Positions 1 to 8,022 of a stretch of 27,586 nucleotides of DNA are shown one piece after another. Position 1 is the first letter of the stretch; every line of letters starts with the position of its first letter. The translations under genes were made by a program, and so were the position numbers. The DNA is from Collinsella sp. GTDB lineage: Bacteria; Actinomycetota; Coriobacteriia; Coriobacteriales; Coriobacteriaceae. The notes below the pieces were generated by a model. That model worked only from the letters and a program-made list of their open reading frames with translations, did not search any database and was not told the origin of the DNA. The stretch lies in the NCBI GenBank assembly GCA_019419545.1, contig DXZT01000041.1, positions 1 to 27,586 on the forward strand, written 5' to 3'.

Positions 1-124
1 TTTCCGGTTCGACGAACAGCCGATCGTGTCAAATTTGGTCTAACAGAGCCTTTTCAAAAGCGTCCCCTTCCTTTGCGGAAACGTCCACGCCTGGCTCGAT
101 TGTGTGCCCTGGCTAACATATCAA

Positions 125-152
125 TGATAAGATGATTGAGGTTAACTCTCAA
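125..152 (+). promoter_or_regulatory. Extended -10 promoter element and candidate operator of the ABC exporter operon
   Basis: TG-A-TAAGAT at 125-133 resembles an extended -10 element; I see no good -35. It is followed at 136-152 by TTGAGGTTAACTCTCAA, whose outer five bases on each side are exact inverted repeats. A palindrome just downstream of a -10 is where a repressor would block initiation. The inner AGGTTAACT (139-147) resembles DtxR/IdeR/MntR-type half-sites and recurs upstream of the P-type ATPase genes. Function is inferred. Confidence 0.4.
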
Positions 153-171
153 GCCGTCAGAAGGGAACCTC

Positions 172-1998
172 ATGGCAAAGGGATCAAAAAGGGAAGGCGG
201 CGGTATCGGCGAGCTGCTTGCATTTGCCGGTGACCGTAAATTCCTAACGTATTTGGGCATGGCGCTCTCGGCGCTCTCGCAGCTGCTGAGCTTTGGCCCG
301 TACGTGTGCATTTGGCTTGTCGCGCGCGATCTGATCGCCGTGGCACCTAACTGGAGCGAAGCCACCGATATCGCGATGTATGGCTGGTGGGCCGTGGGTT
401 TTGCCCTGGCAAGCATCGTAGTTTATTTCGTGGGGCTCATGTGCACGCACCTGTCTGCGTTTCGCTGCGCATCCAATATCCGCAAGACTACGAGCGAGCA
501 CCTGCTTAAGCTGCCGCTTGGCTACTTTGACACGCACGCCACCGGTGAGCTGCGCCGTATTGTAGACGGATGCGCCGCCTCCACCGAGACCCTGCTCGCG
601 CACATGCTGCCCGATATCGCCGGCGCCACCGCCATGGTCGTGGGCCTGCTCGTATTGCTTTTCGCCCTCGATTGGCGCTTGGGCGCGGCATGCCTTATCT
701 CGGTCGTCGTTTCGTTTGGCGCCATGGCCACCATGATGAGCGGCAAAGGCGCCGAGTTCATGAAGGCCTACATGGGAGCGCTGGTCAAGATGAACAAGAC
801 CGGCACCGAATACGTACGCGGCATCCCCGTGGTCAAGGTGTTTCAGCAGACGGTCTACTCCTTTAAGGCTTTCCACGATGCGATCGCCGAATACGCCGAC
901 ATGGCACAAAACTATGCGGGCACGTTCTGCCGAGGTCCGCAGGTACTCAACCTTACCGCGCTCAATGGTCTTGTGGCATTCTTTTTGCCGGTGGCGTTGC
1001 TGCTAGCTCCGGGCGAGACGGATTTTGCGCACTTTTTGGCCAACTTCACCTTCTACGCGATTTTTTCGGCCGTGGTGCCGACGGCCATGACCAAGCTCAT
1101 GTTTGTGGGCGAGGCCTCTCAGATGAGTGCCGATTCGCTGGCTCGTATTCGAAGCGTCATGGATTCCAAGCAGCTCTCCGTGCCCGCCCAACCCAAGCAC
1201 CCTGCCGGCGGCGACGTGCGATTTGAGGACGTGAGCTTTACGTACGAGGGTGCCGAAGCGCCTGCTGTCAGCCATGTGAGCTTTAGCGTTTCCGCTGGTA
1301 GCACCCTCGCCCTGGTGGGTCCCTCGGGTGGCGGTAAGTCAACCTGCGCAAGCCTGATCCCGCGTTTTTGGGATGTTTCCTCGGGTCGAGTGCTCGTAGG
1401 CGGTGTGAACGTTCGCGATATGGATCCGCACGAGCTCATGGACCAGGTCGCCTTCGTGTTCCAGACCAACCAGCTGTTCCGGCAAACACTTGCCGATAAC
1501 GTGCGCGCCTCCAAGCCTACGGCCACTGACGACGAAGTGCGTGCGGCCCTCTCCGCAGCTCAGTGCGACGACATTGTGGCCAAGCTCCCACAGGGCATCA
1601 ACACCATGCTCGGTGCCGGCGGGGCATATCTTTCGGGCGGCGAGGTCCAGCGCGTGGCGCTCGCCCGCGCGATCCTTAAAGACGCGCCTATCGTGGTGCT
1701 CGATGAGGCCACAGCGTTTGCCGATCCCGAGAACGAGGCGCTCATCCAGCGTGCCTTTAGCAAGCTGGCGGCGGGTCGCACGGTCATTATGATCGCGCAC
1801 CGACTCTCGACTGTAGTGGGCGCAGACCAAATCGTGGTGCTCAACCAGGGCAGCGTGCGGGAATCGGGTACCCATGCCGAGTTGCTGTCCCAAAACGGCC
1901 TGTATGCCAAGATGTGGGCCGAATACGAACAGGCCGCGAGCTGGAAAATCACTGCAGCGACTGCGGATGCCGCCGTCACGAAGGGAGGCGAGGCCTGA
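172..1998 (+). CDS. ABC exporter half-transporter, first subunit (membrane domain fused to ATPase)
   Basis: This 608-residue protein has a type IV exporter layout. An N-terminal membrane domain (roughly residues 20-330, several long hydrophobic helices) is followed by a nucleotide-binding domain. Visible motifs are Walker A GPSGGGKST (383-391), a Q-loop in VFQTNQLF, signature LSGGE (487-491), Walker B ending VVLDE with catalytic Glu512, and switch His543. The ATGGCAAAG start at 172 is chosen over an in-frame TTG at 136 because AAGGGA lies just upstream and the TTG falls inside the candidate operator. The stop TGA abuts the ATG of the next gene, so the two are probably cotranslated and form a heterodimer. 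The substrate is unknown. The ATAFADPENE stretch after Walker B recalls siderophore-linked exporters such as YbtP/YbtQ, and the metal-type operator agrees, but multidrug or peptide export is equally open. Confidence 0.9.
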   Translation: MAKGSKREGGGIGELLAFAGDRKFLTYLGMALSALSQLLSFGPYVCIWLVARDLIAVAPNWSEATDIAMYGWWAVGFALASIVVYFVGLMCTHLSAFRCASNIRKTTSEHLLKLPLGYFDTHATGELRRIVDGCAASTETLLAHMLPDIAGATAMVVGLLVLLFALDWRLGAACLISVVVSFGAMATMMSGKGAEFMKAYMGALVKMNKTGTEYVRGIPVVKVFQQTVYSFKAFHDAIAEYADMAQNYAGTFCRGPQVLNLTALNGLVAFFLPVALLLAPGETDFAHFLANFTFYAIFSAVVPTAMTKLMFVGEASQMSADSLARIRSVMDSKQLSVPAQPKHPAGGDVRFEDVSFTYEGAEAPAVSHVSFSVSAGSTLALVGPSGGGKSTCASLIPRFWDVSSGRVLVGGVNVRDMDPHELMDQVAFVFQTNQLFRQTLADNVRASKPTATDDEVRAALSAAQCDDIVAKLPQGINTMLGAGGAYLSGGEVQRVALARAILKDAPIVVLDEATAFADPENEALIQRAFSKLAAGRTVIMIAHRLSTVVGADQIVVLNQGSVRESGTHAELLSQNGLYAKMWAEYEQAASWKITAATADAAVTKGGEA

Positions 1999-3756
1999 AT
2001 GTTCGCCTCATTCCAAAAGAAATATTTCCTATCCGATAAAGGCGTCGCCGGCGTAAAACGCGGCATTTTCTGGACCACGCTCACCAATCTTATTACCATG
2101 GCCGGCATGGGCTTTTTATTCCTGGTTATGGCCGGCTTTGTCGAGCATCTCACCAGCGGGGCTGACCTGCCGGATGCCCTGCCGATCGTGGGCGGCCTCC
2201 TGGTCTTTTTCGTGTTGCTCTTTGCCTCTAACTGGCAGCAGTATTACTACACCTACTGCATCTTTTACGAGGAGTGCGGCAAGCAGCGTATGGAGATTGC
2301 CGAGCGCTTGCGCAAACTGCCGCTGTCGTTTTTTGGCCGTCGTGATCTGGCAGATTTAACTGAGACCATCATGGGTGACGTCCAGGCCATGGAGCACGCC
2401 TACAGCCACGTGCTGGGAGAGCTTTGGGGTGCCATCATCGCAAGCGCCATTGTGTTCGTGGCGTCGCTGTTCTTTTGCTGGCAGCTGGCGATTGCGGCGT
2501 TTTGGAGCGTTCCCGTGGCCTTTGCCGTGCTGTATCTAACACGCGGCCCCATGACTCCGGTGTTCGATCGCGTGCGCGCCGAGAAGGTCAAAGTCACTGA
2601 GGCGATCCAGGAGACGCTCGATTGTGTGCGCGAGATCCGCGCCACCAACCAGGAGGCCCATTATCTTGAGGGACTCGGCGCCGTGATTGATGCCGAGGAG
2701 CGCGAGACCACTAAGGGAGAACTCGTTAACGGGCTTTTGGTCAACTCCGCCTTTGTCATTTTGCGCCTGGGAATCGCTTCCACGCTGGTAACGGGCGCCG
2801 CGATGGTTACCTCGGGGCGGGTCGACTTTTTGGTGATGTTTGCCTTCTTGCTTATGGTGAGCCGCATCTATGCGCCTTTTGACCAGGCGTTGATGCTGGT
2901 GTCCGAGCTGTTTGCCGCCGAGTCGTCTGCCAAGCGTATGCGTTCCATTATGGAAGAGCCTGTGGCGCGGGGCAGCGAGAAATTTGAGCCCGTGGGCCAC
3001 GATGTGGTGTTCGATCACGTGGCATTTGGCTATGGTGCGGGCGAGGATGGCCGCGCCGGCGAGAAAGTTCTTACCGATGTGAGCTTTACCGCCAAGGAAG
3101 GCGAAGTTACGGCGCTGGTCGGTCCTTCGGGTTCCGGTAAGTCTACGGTGAGCCGCCTGGCCGCGCGCTTTTGGGATGCCACCGAAGGCACGGTCACCGT
3201 GGGTGGCGTGGATGTTGCGGGCGTTGATCCCGAGGTGCTGCTGCGCGACTACGCCATTGTGTTCCAAGACGTGCTGCTCTTTGACGACACGGTGATGGGA
3301 AACATCCGCCTCGGGCGTCGTGATGCCACCGATGAGGAAGTGCTTGCGGCCGCGCGTGCCGCCAACTGCGACGAGTTCGTGAACCGCATGCCGCAGGGCT
3401 ACGACACCATGATTGGCGAGAACGGCTCCAAGCTGTCCGGCGGTGAGCGCCAGCGCATCTCTATCGCCCGTGCGCTGCTCAAAGACGCGCCTATCGTGCT
3501 GTTGGACGAGGCGACGGCGAGCTTGGATGTGGAGAACGAGACCGTGGTGCAACAGGCACTTTCCCGTCTGCTTGCAGGCAAGACGGTTATCGTTATTGCC
3601 CACCGTATGCGTACGGTGGAAAATGCCGACAAAATCGTTGTACTCAAGGATGGTGTGGTTGCCGAGCAGGGTTCTCCGGCGCAGCTCAAGGCGGCAGGTG
3701 GAGAATTCGCACGCATGGTTGCGCTGCAAAAGGAAGCGGCTGCTTGGCAGCTGTAG
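1999..3756 (+). CDS. ABC exporter half-transporter, second subunit (membrane domain fused to ATPase)
   Basis: This 585-residue partner of the preceding gene starts directly after its stop codon, with AAGGGAGGCGAG as ribosome binding site inside the upstream gene. It has an N-terminal membrane domain (about residues 20-300) and a C-terminal ATPase with Walker A GPSGSGKST (375-383), signature LSGGE (479-483), Walker B ending IVLLDE (Glu504) and switch His535. Both subunits keep a Glu after Walker B and an intact signature, so both ATP sites look competent, unlike heterodimers with one degenerate site. It probably sits in the cytoplasmic membrane as a heterodimer with the first subunit. The exported compound cannot be read from sequence; iron-chelator or drug transport are the reasonable candidates. 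Confidence 0.9.
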   Translation: MFASFQKKYFLSDKGVAGVKRGIFWTTLTNLITMAGMGFLFLVMAGFVEHLTSGADLPDALPIVGGLLVFFVLLFASNWQQYYYTYCIFYEECGKQRMEIAERLRKLPLSFFGRRDLADLTETIMGDVQAMEHAYSHVLGELWGAIIASAIVFVASLFFCWQLAIAAFWSVPVAFAVLYLTRGPMTPVFDRVRAEKVKVTEAIQETLDCVREIRATNQEAHYLEGLGAVIDAEERETTKGELVNGLLVNSAFVILRLGIASTLVTGAAMVTSGRVDFLVMFAFLLMVSRIYAPFDQALMLVSELFAAESSAKRMRSIMEEPVARGSEKFEPVGHDVVFDHVAFGYGAGEDGRAGEKVLTDVSFTAKEGEVTALVGPSGSGKSTVSRLAARFWDATEGTVTVGGVDVAGVDPEVLLRDYAIVFQDVLLFDDTVMGNIRLGRRDATDEEVLAAARAANCDEFVNRMPQGYDTMIGENGSKLSGGERQRISIARALLKDAPIVLLDEATASLDVENETVVQQALSRLLAGKTVIVIAHRMRTVENADKIVVLKDGVVAEQGSPAQLKAAGGEFARMVALQKEAAAWQL

Positions 3757-3815
3757 GACCGTGGCTAAGGGACTGCCCCTTTGTCATATTGAGTTCGCCC
3801 CCATAGTTTCCAAAA

Positions 3816-3859
3816 AGTTAACCTTTGTTGAACTTAATAGTTAGATAAACTAAACTATT
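3816..3859 (+). promoter_or_regulatory. Promoter and double candidate operator of the DUF6110/P-type ATPase operon
   Basis: TTGAAC (3828-3833) and TAAACT (3851-3856) are 17 bases apart and each match 4 of 6 consensus positions. An inverted repeat covers the -10: AATAGTT (3836-3842) with AACTATT (3853-3859), containing TTAG (3841-3844) and CTAA (3850-3853). Just before the -35, AGTTAACCT (3816-3824) is the reverse complement of the AGGTTAACT found upstream of the ABC operon. The layout suggests repression by a DtxR/MntR-like metalloregulator; this is inference. Confidence 0.45.
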
Positions 3860-3943
3860 TTACAAAAGTGTGCTCGAGCAAACTTGTTTACTCGGGTGCT
3901 GAGGCACCGTGCCGCGTCCAATGCGGCAAAAGGGAGAAGCAAC

Positions 3944-4189
3944 ATGAAGAAGTCGACGTTCAATACCCTGCTTGTCGGTGGCGGTTTTCTGCTTGGTACG
4001 GCCGGCATCAAGCTGCTCACCAGCGCTCCGGTAAAGAATGCCTGCGTGCAGGGCATCGCGTGCGGTATGCGCGTCAAGAACTGCTACCAGGACATGGTCG
4101 AGCAGGCCAAGGCTAATGTCGATGACATGGTTGCCGAGGCTGCCTACATCACCCAGAGCGAGGCCGCTGCTGACGAGGCAGCCGAGTAA
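3944..4189 (+). CDS. Small DUF6110-like protein next to the metal P-type ATPase
   Basis: This is an 81-residue protein. Its N-terminus is basic and then hydrophobic with small residues (MKKSTFNTLLVGGGFLLGTA), a likely membrane anchor or glycine-rich transmembrane helix. It is followed by a Cys-containing middle (CVQGIACG and KNCYQ) and an acidic, Ala/Glu-rich helical tail. The pattern and position match small DUF6110-type proteins that I recall being encoded beside P1B-type ATPases in gut Firmicutes and Coriobacteriia; the assignment is from memory. ATG at 3944 is preceded by AGGGAG at 3931-3936. The next gene begins 18 bases after the stop, so one transcript is likely. Biochemical function is unknown; an accessory or metal-handling role for the ATPase is inferred from context only. 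Confidence 0.75.
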   Translation: MKKSTFNTLLVGGGFLLGTAGIKLLTSAPVKNACVQGIACGMRVKNCYQDMVEQAKANVDDMVAEAAYITQSEAAADEAAE

Positions 4190-4207
4190 CGCTCCCAGGC
4201 ACAAACT

Positions 4208-6283
4208 ATGAGATTCTCGATTATTAGCGAGATCCCTGGCAGGACCCGTCTTCAATTGGCGGGTCCTGTGCCAGAGAGCGATCTCGATGCACTTCTTAAG
4301 CTCAGCGGCGATATCGACGGCGTGCACAAGGTGCGCGTGTATGGCCGCATTGGCCAGATGGCGCTGGAGTACGACGAGCCGCGCCGCGATGCCGTGCTGG
4401 CCGCCGTCGGCGCACTCGATGCTCAAGCTATCGCCGCTGCCAAGTCGGGCTACGTGATGCAACTCGAGCCGCGCAAGTACAAACTTGTTATGGACCTGGC
4501 GGCACTCGTCGGCGCCCACTACGCGCGCCGCTGGTTCTTGCCGACGCCTCTGCGTGCGGTGTTTGTCGTGGCCGGTTACATGGCATTTTTGCGTGCCGCT
4601 CTTCATGAGCTGGCGCAGCCGCGCCTGACCGTTCCCGTGCTCGACGCTTCGGCCATCGGCATTTCGTTCGTCAAACGCGACGTTGACACCGCGGGCCAGA
4701 CGATGTTCCTGCTCAACGTGGGCGAGCTGCTCGAGGACTACACCCGTGCCATGAGCGAGAACGAGCTCATCAACTCGCTGCTCGACGTGCCCGATAAGGC
4801 ACGAAAAGTGGTCGGTGACACCGAGGTAAGCGTTGCCGCCACCGAGCTTGAGCCCGGCGACCTGGTCGCCGTGCGCACCGGCATGTCCATCTGCATTGAC
4901 GGTGTTGTCGAGCAGGGGAGCGCCATGGTCAACCAGGCGACCCTGACCGGCGAGCCGCTTGCCGTTGAGCGCAGCGCAGGCGACGGCGTGTTCGCCGGAA
5001 CCGTCGTGGAAGACGGCAGCATCCTGGTGCGCGTGCGCGCCAATACGGCGCAAACCAAACTGCGCTCAATCGTCTCGCTCGTGCGGACGGCCGACTCGCT
5101 CAAGTCCGAGGGCCAGTCGCATATGGAGGATCTTGCCAACAAGATCGTCCCGTGGAACTTCCTGCTCGCGGGCCTGGTTGCGCTTACCACCCGCAGCCTC
5201 ATCAAGACCTCAGCGGCGCTCATGGTCGACTACTCGTGCGCGCTCAAACTCACGGGATCCGTTGCTGTCATGACCGCCATGAGCGACGCCGCCAAGATGG
5301 GCGTGATGGTCAAGGGTGCCAAGTACTTTGAGTCGTTTGCCAAGGCCGATACCATCGTCTTCGATAAGACCGGCACGCTCACCGAGGCACAGCCGCGTCT
5401 TGCTTGCGTGCTGACGACCGACGGCTGGGACGAGGACGAGGTCCTTCGCTTTGCCGCCTGTCTGGAGGAGCATTTCCCGCATCCGGTGGCGCGCGCCGTG
5501 GTCAACGCCGCATGCGAGCGCGGGCTCGAGCATCGCGAGCGCCATGCCGCCGTTGAATACATCGTGGCGCATGGTATCGCTTCATCCATTGAGGGCCGTC
5601 GCGCGATCATCGGCTCGGCGCATTTTGTATTCGAGGACGAGCATGCCCAGCTGGAGGCAGAGACTCAGGAGCAAATCGAGTCCCAGATGCAGGGCCTGTC
5701 GCCTCTGTACCTGGCGGTCGACGGCAAGGTTGTCGGCGTACTCGGTATCGAGGACCCGCTCAAGTCCGGGGTCCGCGAGGCCATCGCCGACCTGCATGCG
5801 CTGGGCGTCAAACATGTCGTTATGCTCACGGGCGATTCCGAGCGCACGGCCGAGCGCATTGCTCGCGAGGCAGGTGTCGACGAGTTTAAGGCCGAGCTGC
5901 TGCCCGAGGACAAGTACACGTATGTGGAGCGCATTAAGAGCGAGGGGCGCCACGTTGCCATGGTGGGCGACGGCGTCAACGACTCACCGGCGCTGGGCCT
6001 GGCCGATGTGGGTCTGGCCATGGGCGGTGGAAGCGACATCGCCAAGGAGGTCGCCGACATCATCCTGACCGATACAGATCTTGCCGCGATCGTGCGCCTG
6101 CGCCGCATGAGCCAGGGGCTTATCGACCGTTTGACGAGTTCGTATTCCAAGGTGATGCTCACCAACTCGGCGCTGTTGGCATTGGGTATTACCGGCATGA
6201 TCATTCCGCAGACTTCGTCACTGCTGCACAACGGCTCAACGATCGCCTATAGCCTGGGCAACGCGAAGGCGTACCTGCGTTAG
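4208..6283 (+). CDS. P1B-like heavy-metal-translocating P-type ATPase
   Basis: This 691-residue membrane ATPase has all core P-type motifs: TGEPL in the actuator domain, the phosphorylation site DKTGTLT (Asp386), an HP dipeptide in the N-domain (FPHPVA), TGDSERTAE, and GDGVND starting near residue 587. The N-terminus (about 1-75) looks like a degenerate heavy-metal-associated domain, with GRTRLQL but no CxxC. In the transmembrane helix before the phosphorylation site, where P1B pumps normally have CPC, CPx or SPC, the sequence reads YSCALKL (Tyr342-Ser343-Cys344) with no proline. The ion is therefore uncertain; Mn, Fe or Zn seem more likely than Cu. It is probably cotranscribed with the small gene just upstream and under the palindromic operator before that gene. 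There is only a weak ribosome binding site, consistent with coupling. Confidence 0.88.
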   Translation: MRFSIISEIPGRTRLQLAGPVPESDLDALLKLSGDIDGVHKVRVYGRIGQMALEYDEPRRDAVLAAVGALDAQAIAAAKSGYVMQLEPRKYKLVMDLAALVGAHYARRWFLPTPLRAVFVVAGYMAFLRAALHELAQPRLTVPVLDASAIGISFVKRDVDTAGQTMFLLNVGELLEDYTRAMSENELINSLLDVPDKARKVVGDTEVSVAATELEPGDLVAVRTGMSICIDGVVEQGSAMVNQATLTGEPLAVERSAGDGVFAGTVVEDGSILVRVRANTAQTKLRSIVSLVRTADSLKSEGQSHMEDLANKIVPWNFLLAGLVALTTRSLIKTSAALMVDYSCALKLTGSVAVMTAMSDAAKMGVMVKGAKYFESFAKADTIVFDKTGTLTEAQPRLACVLTTDGWDEDEVLRFAACLEEHFPHPVARAVVNAACERGLEHRERHAAVEYIVAHGIASSIEGRRAIIGSAHFVFEDEHAQLEAETQEQIESQMQGLSPLYLAVDGKVVGVLGIEDPLKSGVREAIADLHALGVKHVVMLTGDSERTAERIAREAGVDEFKAELLPEDKYTYVERIKSEGRHVAMVGDGVNDSPALGLADVGLAMGGGSDIAKEVADIILTDTDLAAIVRLRRMSQGLIDRLTSSYSKVMLTNSALLALGITGMIIPQTSSLLHNGSTIAYSLGNAKAYLR

Positions 6284-6307
6284 CAGACGTGTTCGTCCAC
6301 GTTATCT

Positions 6308-6353
6308 GGCCTGCGTCCAGACGGCATCGGTGTCGTCCGGGCGCAGGCCTTTT
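6308..6353 (+). terminator. Intrinsic terminator after the P-type ATPase gene
   Basis: GGCCTGCG (6308-6315) pairs perfectly with CGCAGGCC (6342-6349), followed by TTTT. The 26-base interior can itself fold partly. It separates the ATPase operon from the toxin-antitoxin promoter that begins a few bases later. Confidence 0.75.
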
Positions 6354-6357
6354 GCAT

Positions 6358-6406
6358 TTGAACATTTGCTAACTTCTCTATATAGTGTTGCTAGCAAGGC
6401 TAGCAA
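6358..6406 (+). promoter_or_regulatory. Autoregulated promoter and operator of the toxin-antitoxin operon
   Basis: TTGAAC (6358-6363) and TATAGT (6381-6386) are separated by 17 bases, a good sigma-70-type promoter. A perfect 8-bp inverted repeat, TTGCTAGC-AAG-GCTAGCAA (6388-6406), starts two bases after the -10. A third half-site, TTGCTAAC (6366-6373), lies in the spacer. Ribbon-helix-helix antitoxins typically bind such repeated short sites at their own promoters, so this is probably the autoregulatory operator. Confidence 0.65.
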
Positions 6407-6426
6407 TTGAAGGGAGCGAGATCGAC

Positions 6427-6780
6427 GTGGGTGCTGTTAGCGGCATGGCACAGGTGAACGTTCGCGTGGATCGCCAGGTCAAGAACCGTGCCGAGGAGGC
6501 GCTGCAGCTTTCGGGCGCCTCGCTGCCCGAGCTCATCAAAAAGGTCGTGGTCAAGGTCGCGCAGGGCGGCGGGCAGTGCGAAGAAGTGCTTGCGGCTGTC
6601 GACGACCAACTGCCTAGTGCTGGTGTCACCTCGCCGTTTGTCGCATCATGGGCGGCGGCGGATCAGCTTTACGCGGACCTGGGCATCGATATATCGTCTA
6701 CATCCGACGATCGCGGTTGGGACGCAATCTATTCCGAAGCCATGGACGAGCGCTATCGCCAAAAGGGGATGATCCTGTGA
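6427..6780 (+). CDS. RelB/DinJ-like ribbon-helix-helix antitoxin
   Basis: The 117-residue product contains AQVNVRVDRQVKNRAEEAL followed by SGASLPELIKKVVVKVAQ. This is the beta strand-helix-helix pattern of RelB/DinJ antitoxins, which bind DNA as dimers and neutralise a toxin through their C-terminal part. The GTG at 6427 is chosen because AAGGGAG (6410-6416) lies ten bases upstream; an ATG at 6445, which begins exactly at the conserved MAQVNV, is the alternative. The stop codon overlaps the toxin start by four bases (GTGA), the usual coupling in such operons. The C-terminal half is longer than in many DinJ proteins and is probably the toxin-wrapping region. A perfect inverted repeat at the promoter is the probable binding site. 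Confidence 0.8.
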   Translation: MGAVSGMAQVNVRVDRQVKNRAEEALQLSGASLPELIKKVVVKVAQGGGQCEEVLAAVDDQLPSAGVTSPFVASWAAADQLYADLGIDISSTSDDRGWDAIYSEAMDERYRQKGMIL

Positions 6781-7292
6781 GCGGGGCTCCCCTTAAAATA
6801 ATGGTGGACGCCAACGTATGGGTTGATTCGTTTTGCGTCGACCATGCCGAGTCGCTTGCCGCGCGTGCGTTTATTGGGCGGGCGACGGAATCGGGCGCAA
6901 CGTTGTTCTTTCCGGTGCATATCGCCAAGGACGTGCTGTACGTTGTCCAGCACGAACTGAAGCGTAGCGTTCTTGCCAGCGGGGGAGCGCTCGGCGAGGC
7001 TTCTGCCCGCGCGATTGGCGATGCGGCGCTGGCGTTTGTTCGGAACATGACCGAAAACGCCACGGCCGTGGGTGCAGATGCGTCGGACCTTTGGCTGGCC
7101 GACAAATACTTAGCGCTCCATCGCGATTACGAAGACAACTTGGTGCTCGCCGCGTGCAAGCGCGCGCAGGTCGATTACTTGGTAACTAACGATCGCAAGC
7201 TGCTAGAACATGCCGATCTTGCAGCAAAAACACCTCGTCAAATGATGCCGATTCTTGCTTTGGCCGAACGCGGCGGCGCGGCTATCGGTTGA
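6777..7292 (+). CDS. PIN-domain ribonuclease toxin
   Basis: The product has 171 residues from a GTG that overlaps the antitoxin stop, with AAGGGG at 6763-6768 as ribosome binding site. PIN hallmarks are visible: an N-terminal acidic strand KIMVDANVWVD, a central acidic helix DYEDNLVLAAC, and a C-terminal VTNDRKLL. Together these supply the Asp/Glu residues that bind Mg or Mn in VapC-like RNases. Such toxins cleave RNA, often tRNA or rRNA, when the antitoxin is degraded. RelB/DinJ-type antitoxins usually pair with RelE/YafQ folds, so a PIN partner is a mixed combination, although RHH-PIN pairs are known. The next 58 bases contain no gene, and a converging gene follows. Confidence 0.82.
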   Translation: MSGAPLKIMVDANVWVDSFCVDHAESLAARAFIGRATESGATLFFPVHIAKDVLYVVQHELKRSVLASGGALGEASARAIGDAALAFVRNMTENATAVGADASDLWLADKYLALHRDYEDNLVLAACKRAQVDYLVTNDRKLLEHADLAAKTPRQMMPILALAERGGAAIG

Positions 7293-7350
7293 CGCGAACT
7301 GTTTGCGGGCCTCTTGGACGACGATGCGCCAAGGGACCCGCGTCTGCTAT

Positions 7351-7785
7351 TTACAAAAGCTCGGCCTTAATGGCGGGACTTTCTGCGAGCTGCTCGGCTG
7401 CCTTTTCGTCGGAGCTGTCGAGTGCTGCCAGGCTGCGGTAGACCCACTCGTTGACCTGGGTGTTCTTGACGCCTGCGGTCTGCATAAGGGCGCCTACCTC
7501 GCGGATTGCTGCGAGCAGATCGGCTTTGGGACCCGCGAGCTCGACCTCGATGCCGTGGTAGGCGGTCACGCCGCGGTTCTCGCTCACGTGGTCGATAAAG
7601 CCTTCGACGGTCTCAAGCTGCTGGGCGAGAGCTGCATCATCGTCAGCGTCCAGCGCAACAAGGGCGTTCGAAACCGTGAGGGCGGGATGTCCGCAGGGGA
7701 CAAAGCCTTCGATGACATCCATAGCTTCGGTAATGGTTGAGCCCAGGCCTGCGAGGGCATTGACGAGTTGCTGCTTGGTATCCAT
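7351..7785 (-). CDS. Unrecognised 144-residue acidic helical protein
   Basis: I do not recognise this protein. It is acidic, rich in Ala, Leu, Asp and Glu, and looks mostly helical and soluble, with no signal peptide or membrane segment. It has a single Cys in a PCGHPALTV segment. The reading frame is supported by a clear GAAAGGA ribosome binding site upstream of the ATG at 7785 and by a plausible promoter. It converges on the PIN toxin gene and stands alone on its strand, so context gives no functional hint. Confidence 0.7.
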   Translation of the reverse strand: MDTKQQLVNALAGLGSTITEAMDVIEGFVPCGHPALTVSNALVALDADDDAALAQQLETVEGFIDHVSENRGVTAYHGIEVELAGPKADLLAAIREVGALMQTAGVKNTQVNEWVYRSLAALDSSDEKAAEQLAESPAIKAELL

Positions 7786-7819
7786 AACGGTCCTTTCGAC
7801 GGGTCAATTTTGCTTGGCG

Positions 7820-7847
7820 AAAATATACGTGACGCGATCGGTAACAA
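7820..7847 (-). promoter_or_regulatory. Probable promoter of the reverse-strand hypothetical gene
   Basis: On the reverse strand TTGTTA (7847-7842) and TATTTT (7825-7820) are 16 bases apart, each with 4 of 6 consensus matches, about 35 bases before the start codon. Confidence 0.4.
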
Positions 7848-7917
7848 AAGTGCGAAGTATGGTGCACATTAGGGTCTTCACAGCTCGTGCATAGAACAGC
7901 TGTCCGCTTTCAGAACG

Positions 7918-7926
7918 TGGTAAGAT
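7918..7926 (+). promoter_or_regulatory. Possible extended -10 element for ssrA
   Basis: TGG-TAAGAT forms an extended -10 without a convincing -35, about 95 bases before the mature tmRNA 5' end. The leader between them contains CAAGC/GCTTG and TTGGG/CCCAA hairpins and would be removed by RNase P at 8023. Confidence 0.3.
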
Positions 7927-8022
7927 AACACTCCACAAGCGGGGCTTGCCCTGCATGTTCCTTGAAAAGTCGACGGGTGTTGGGTACTCGTGCCCAATGC
8001 CATCCAGACTTTCCCAACATTC

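Noticed and set aside
54..416. Reverse-strand frame at the left end
   Set aside because: It overlaps the ABC gene and its promoter and has no domain or ribosome binding site support.
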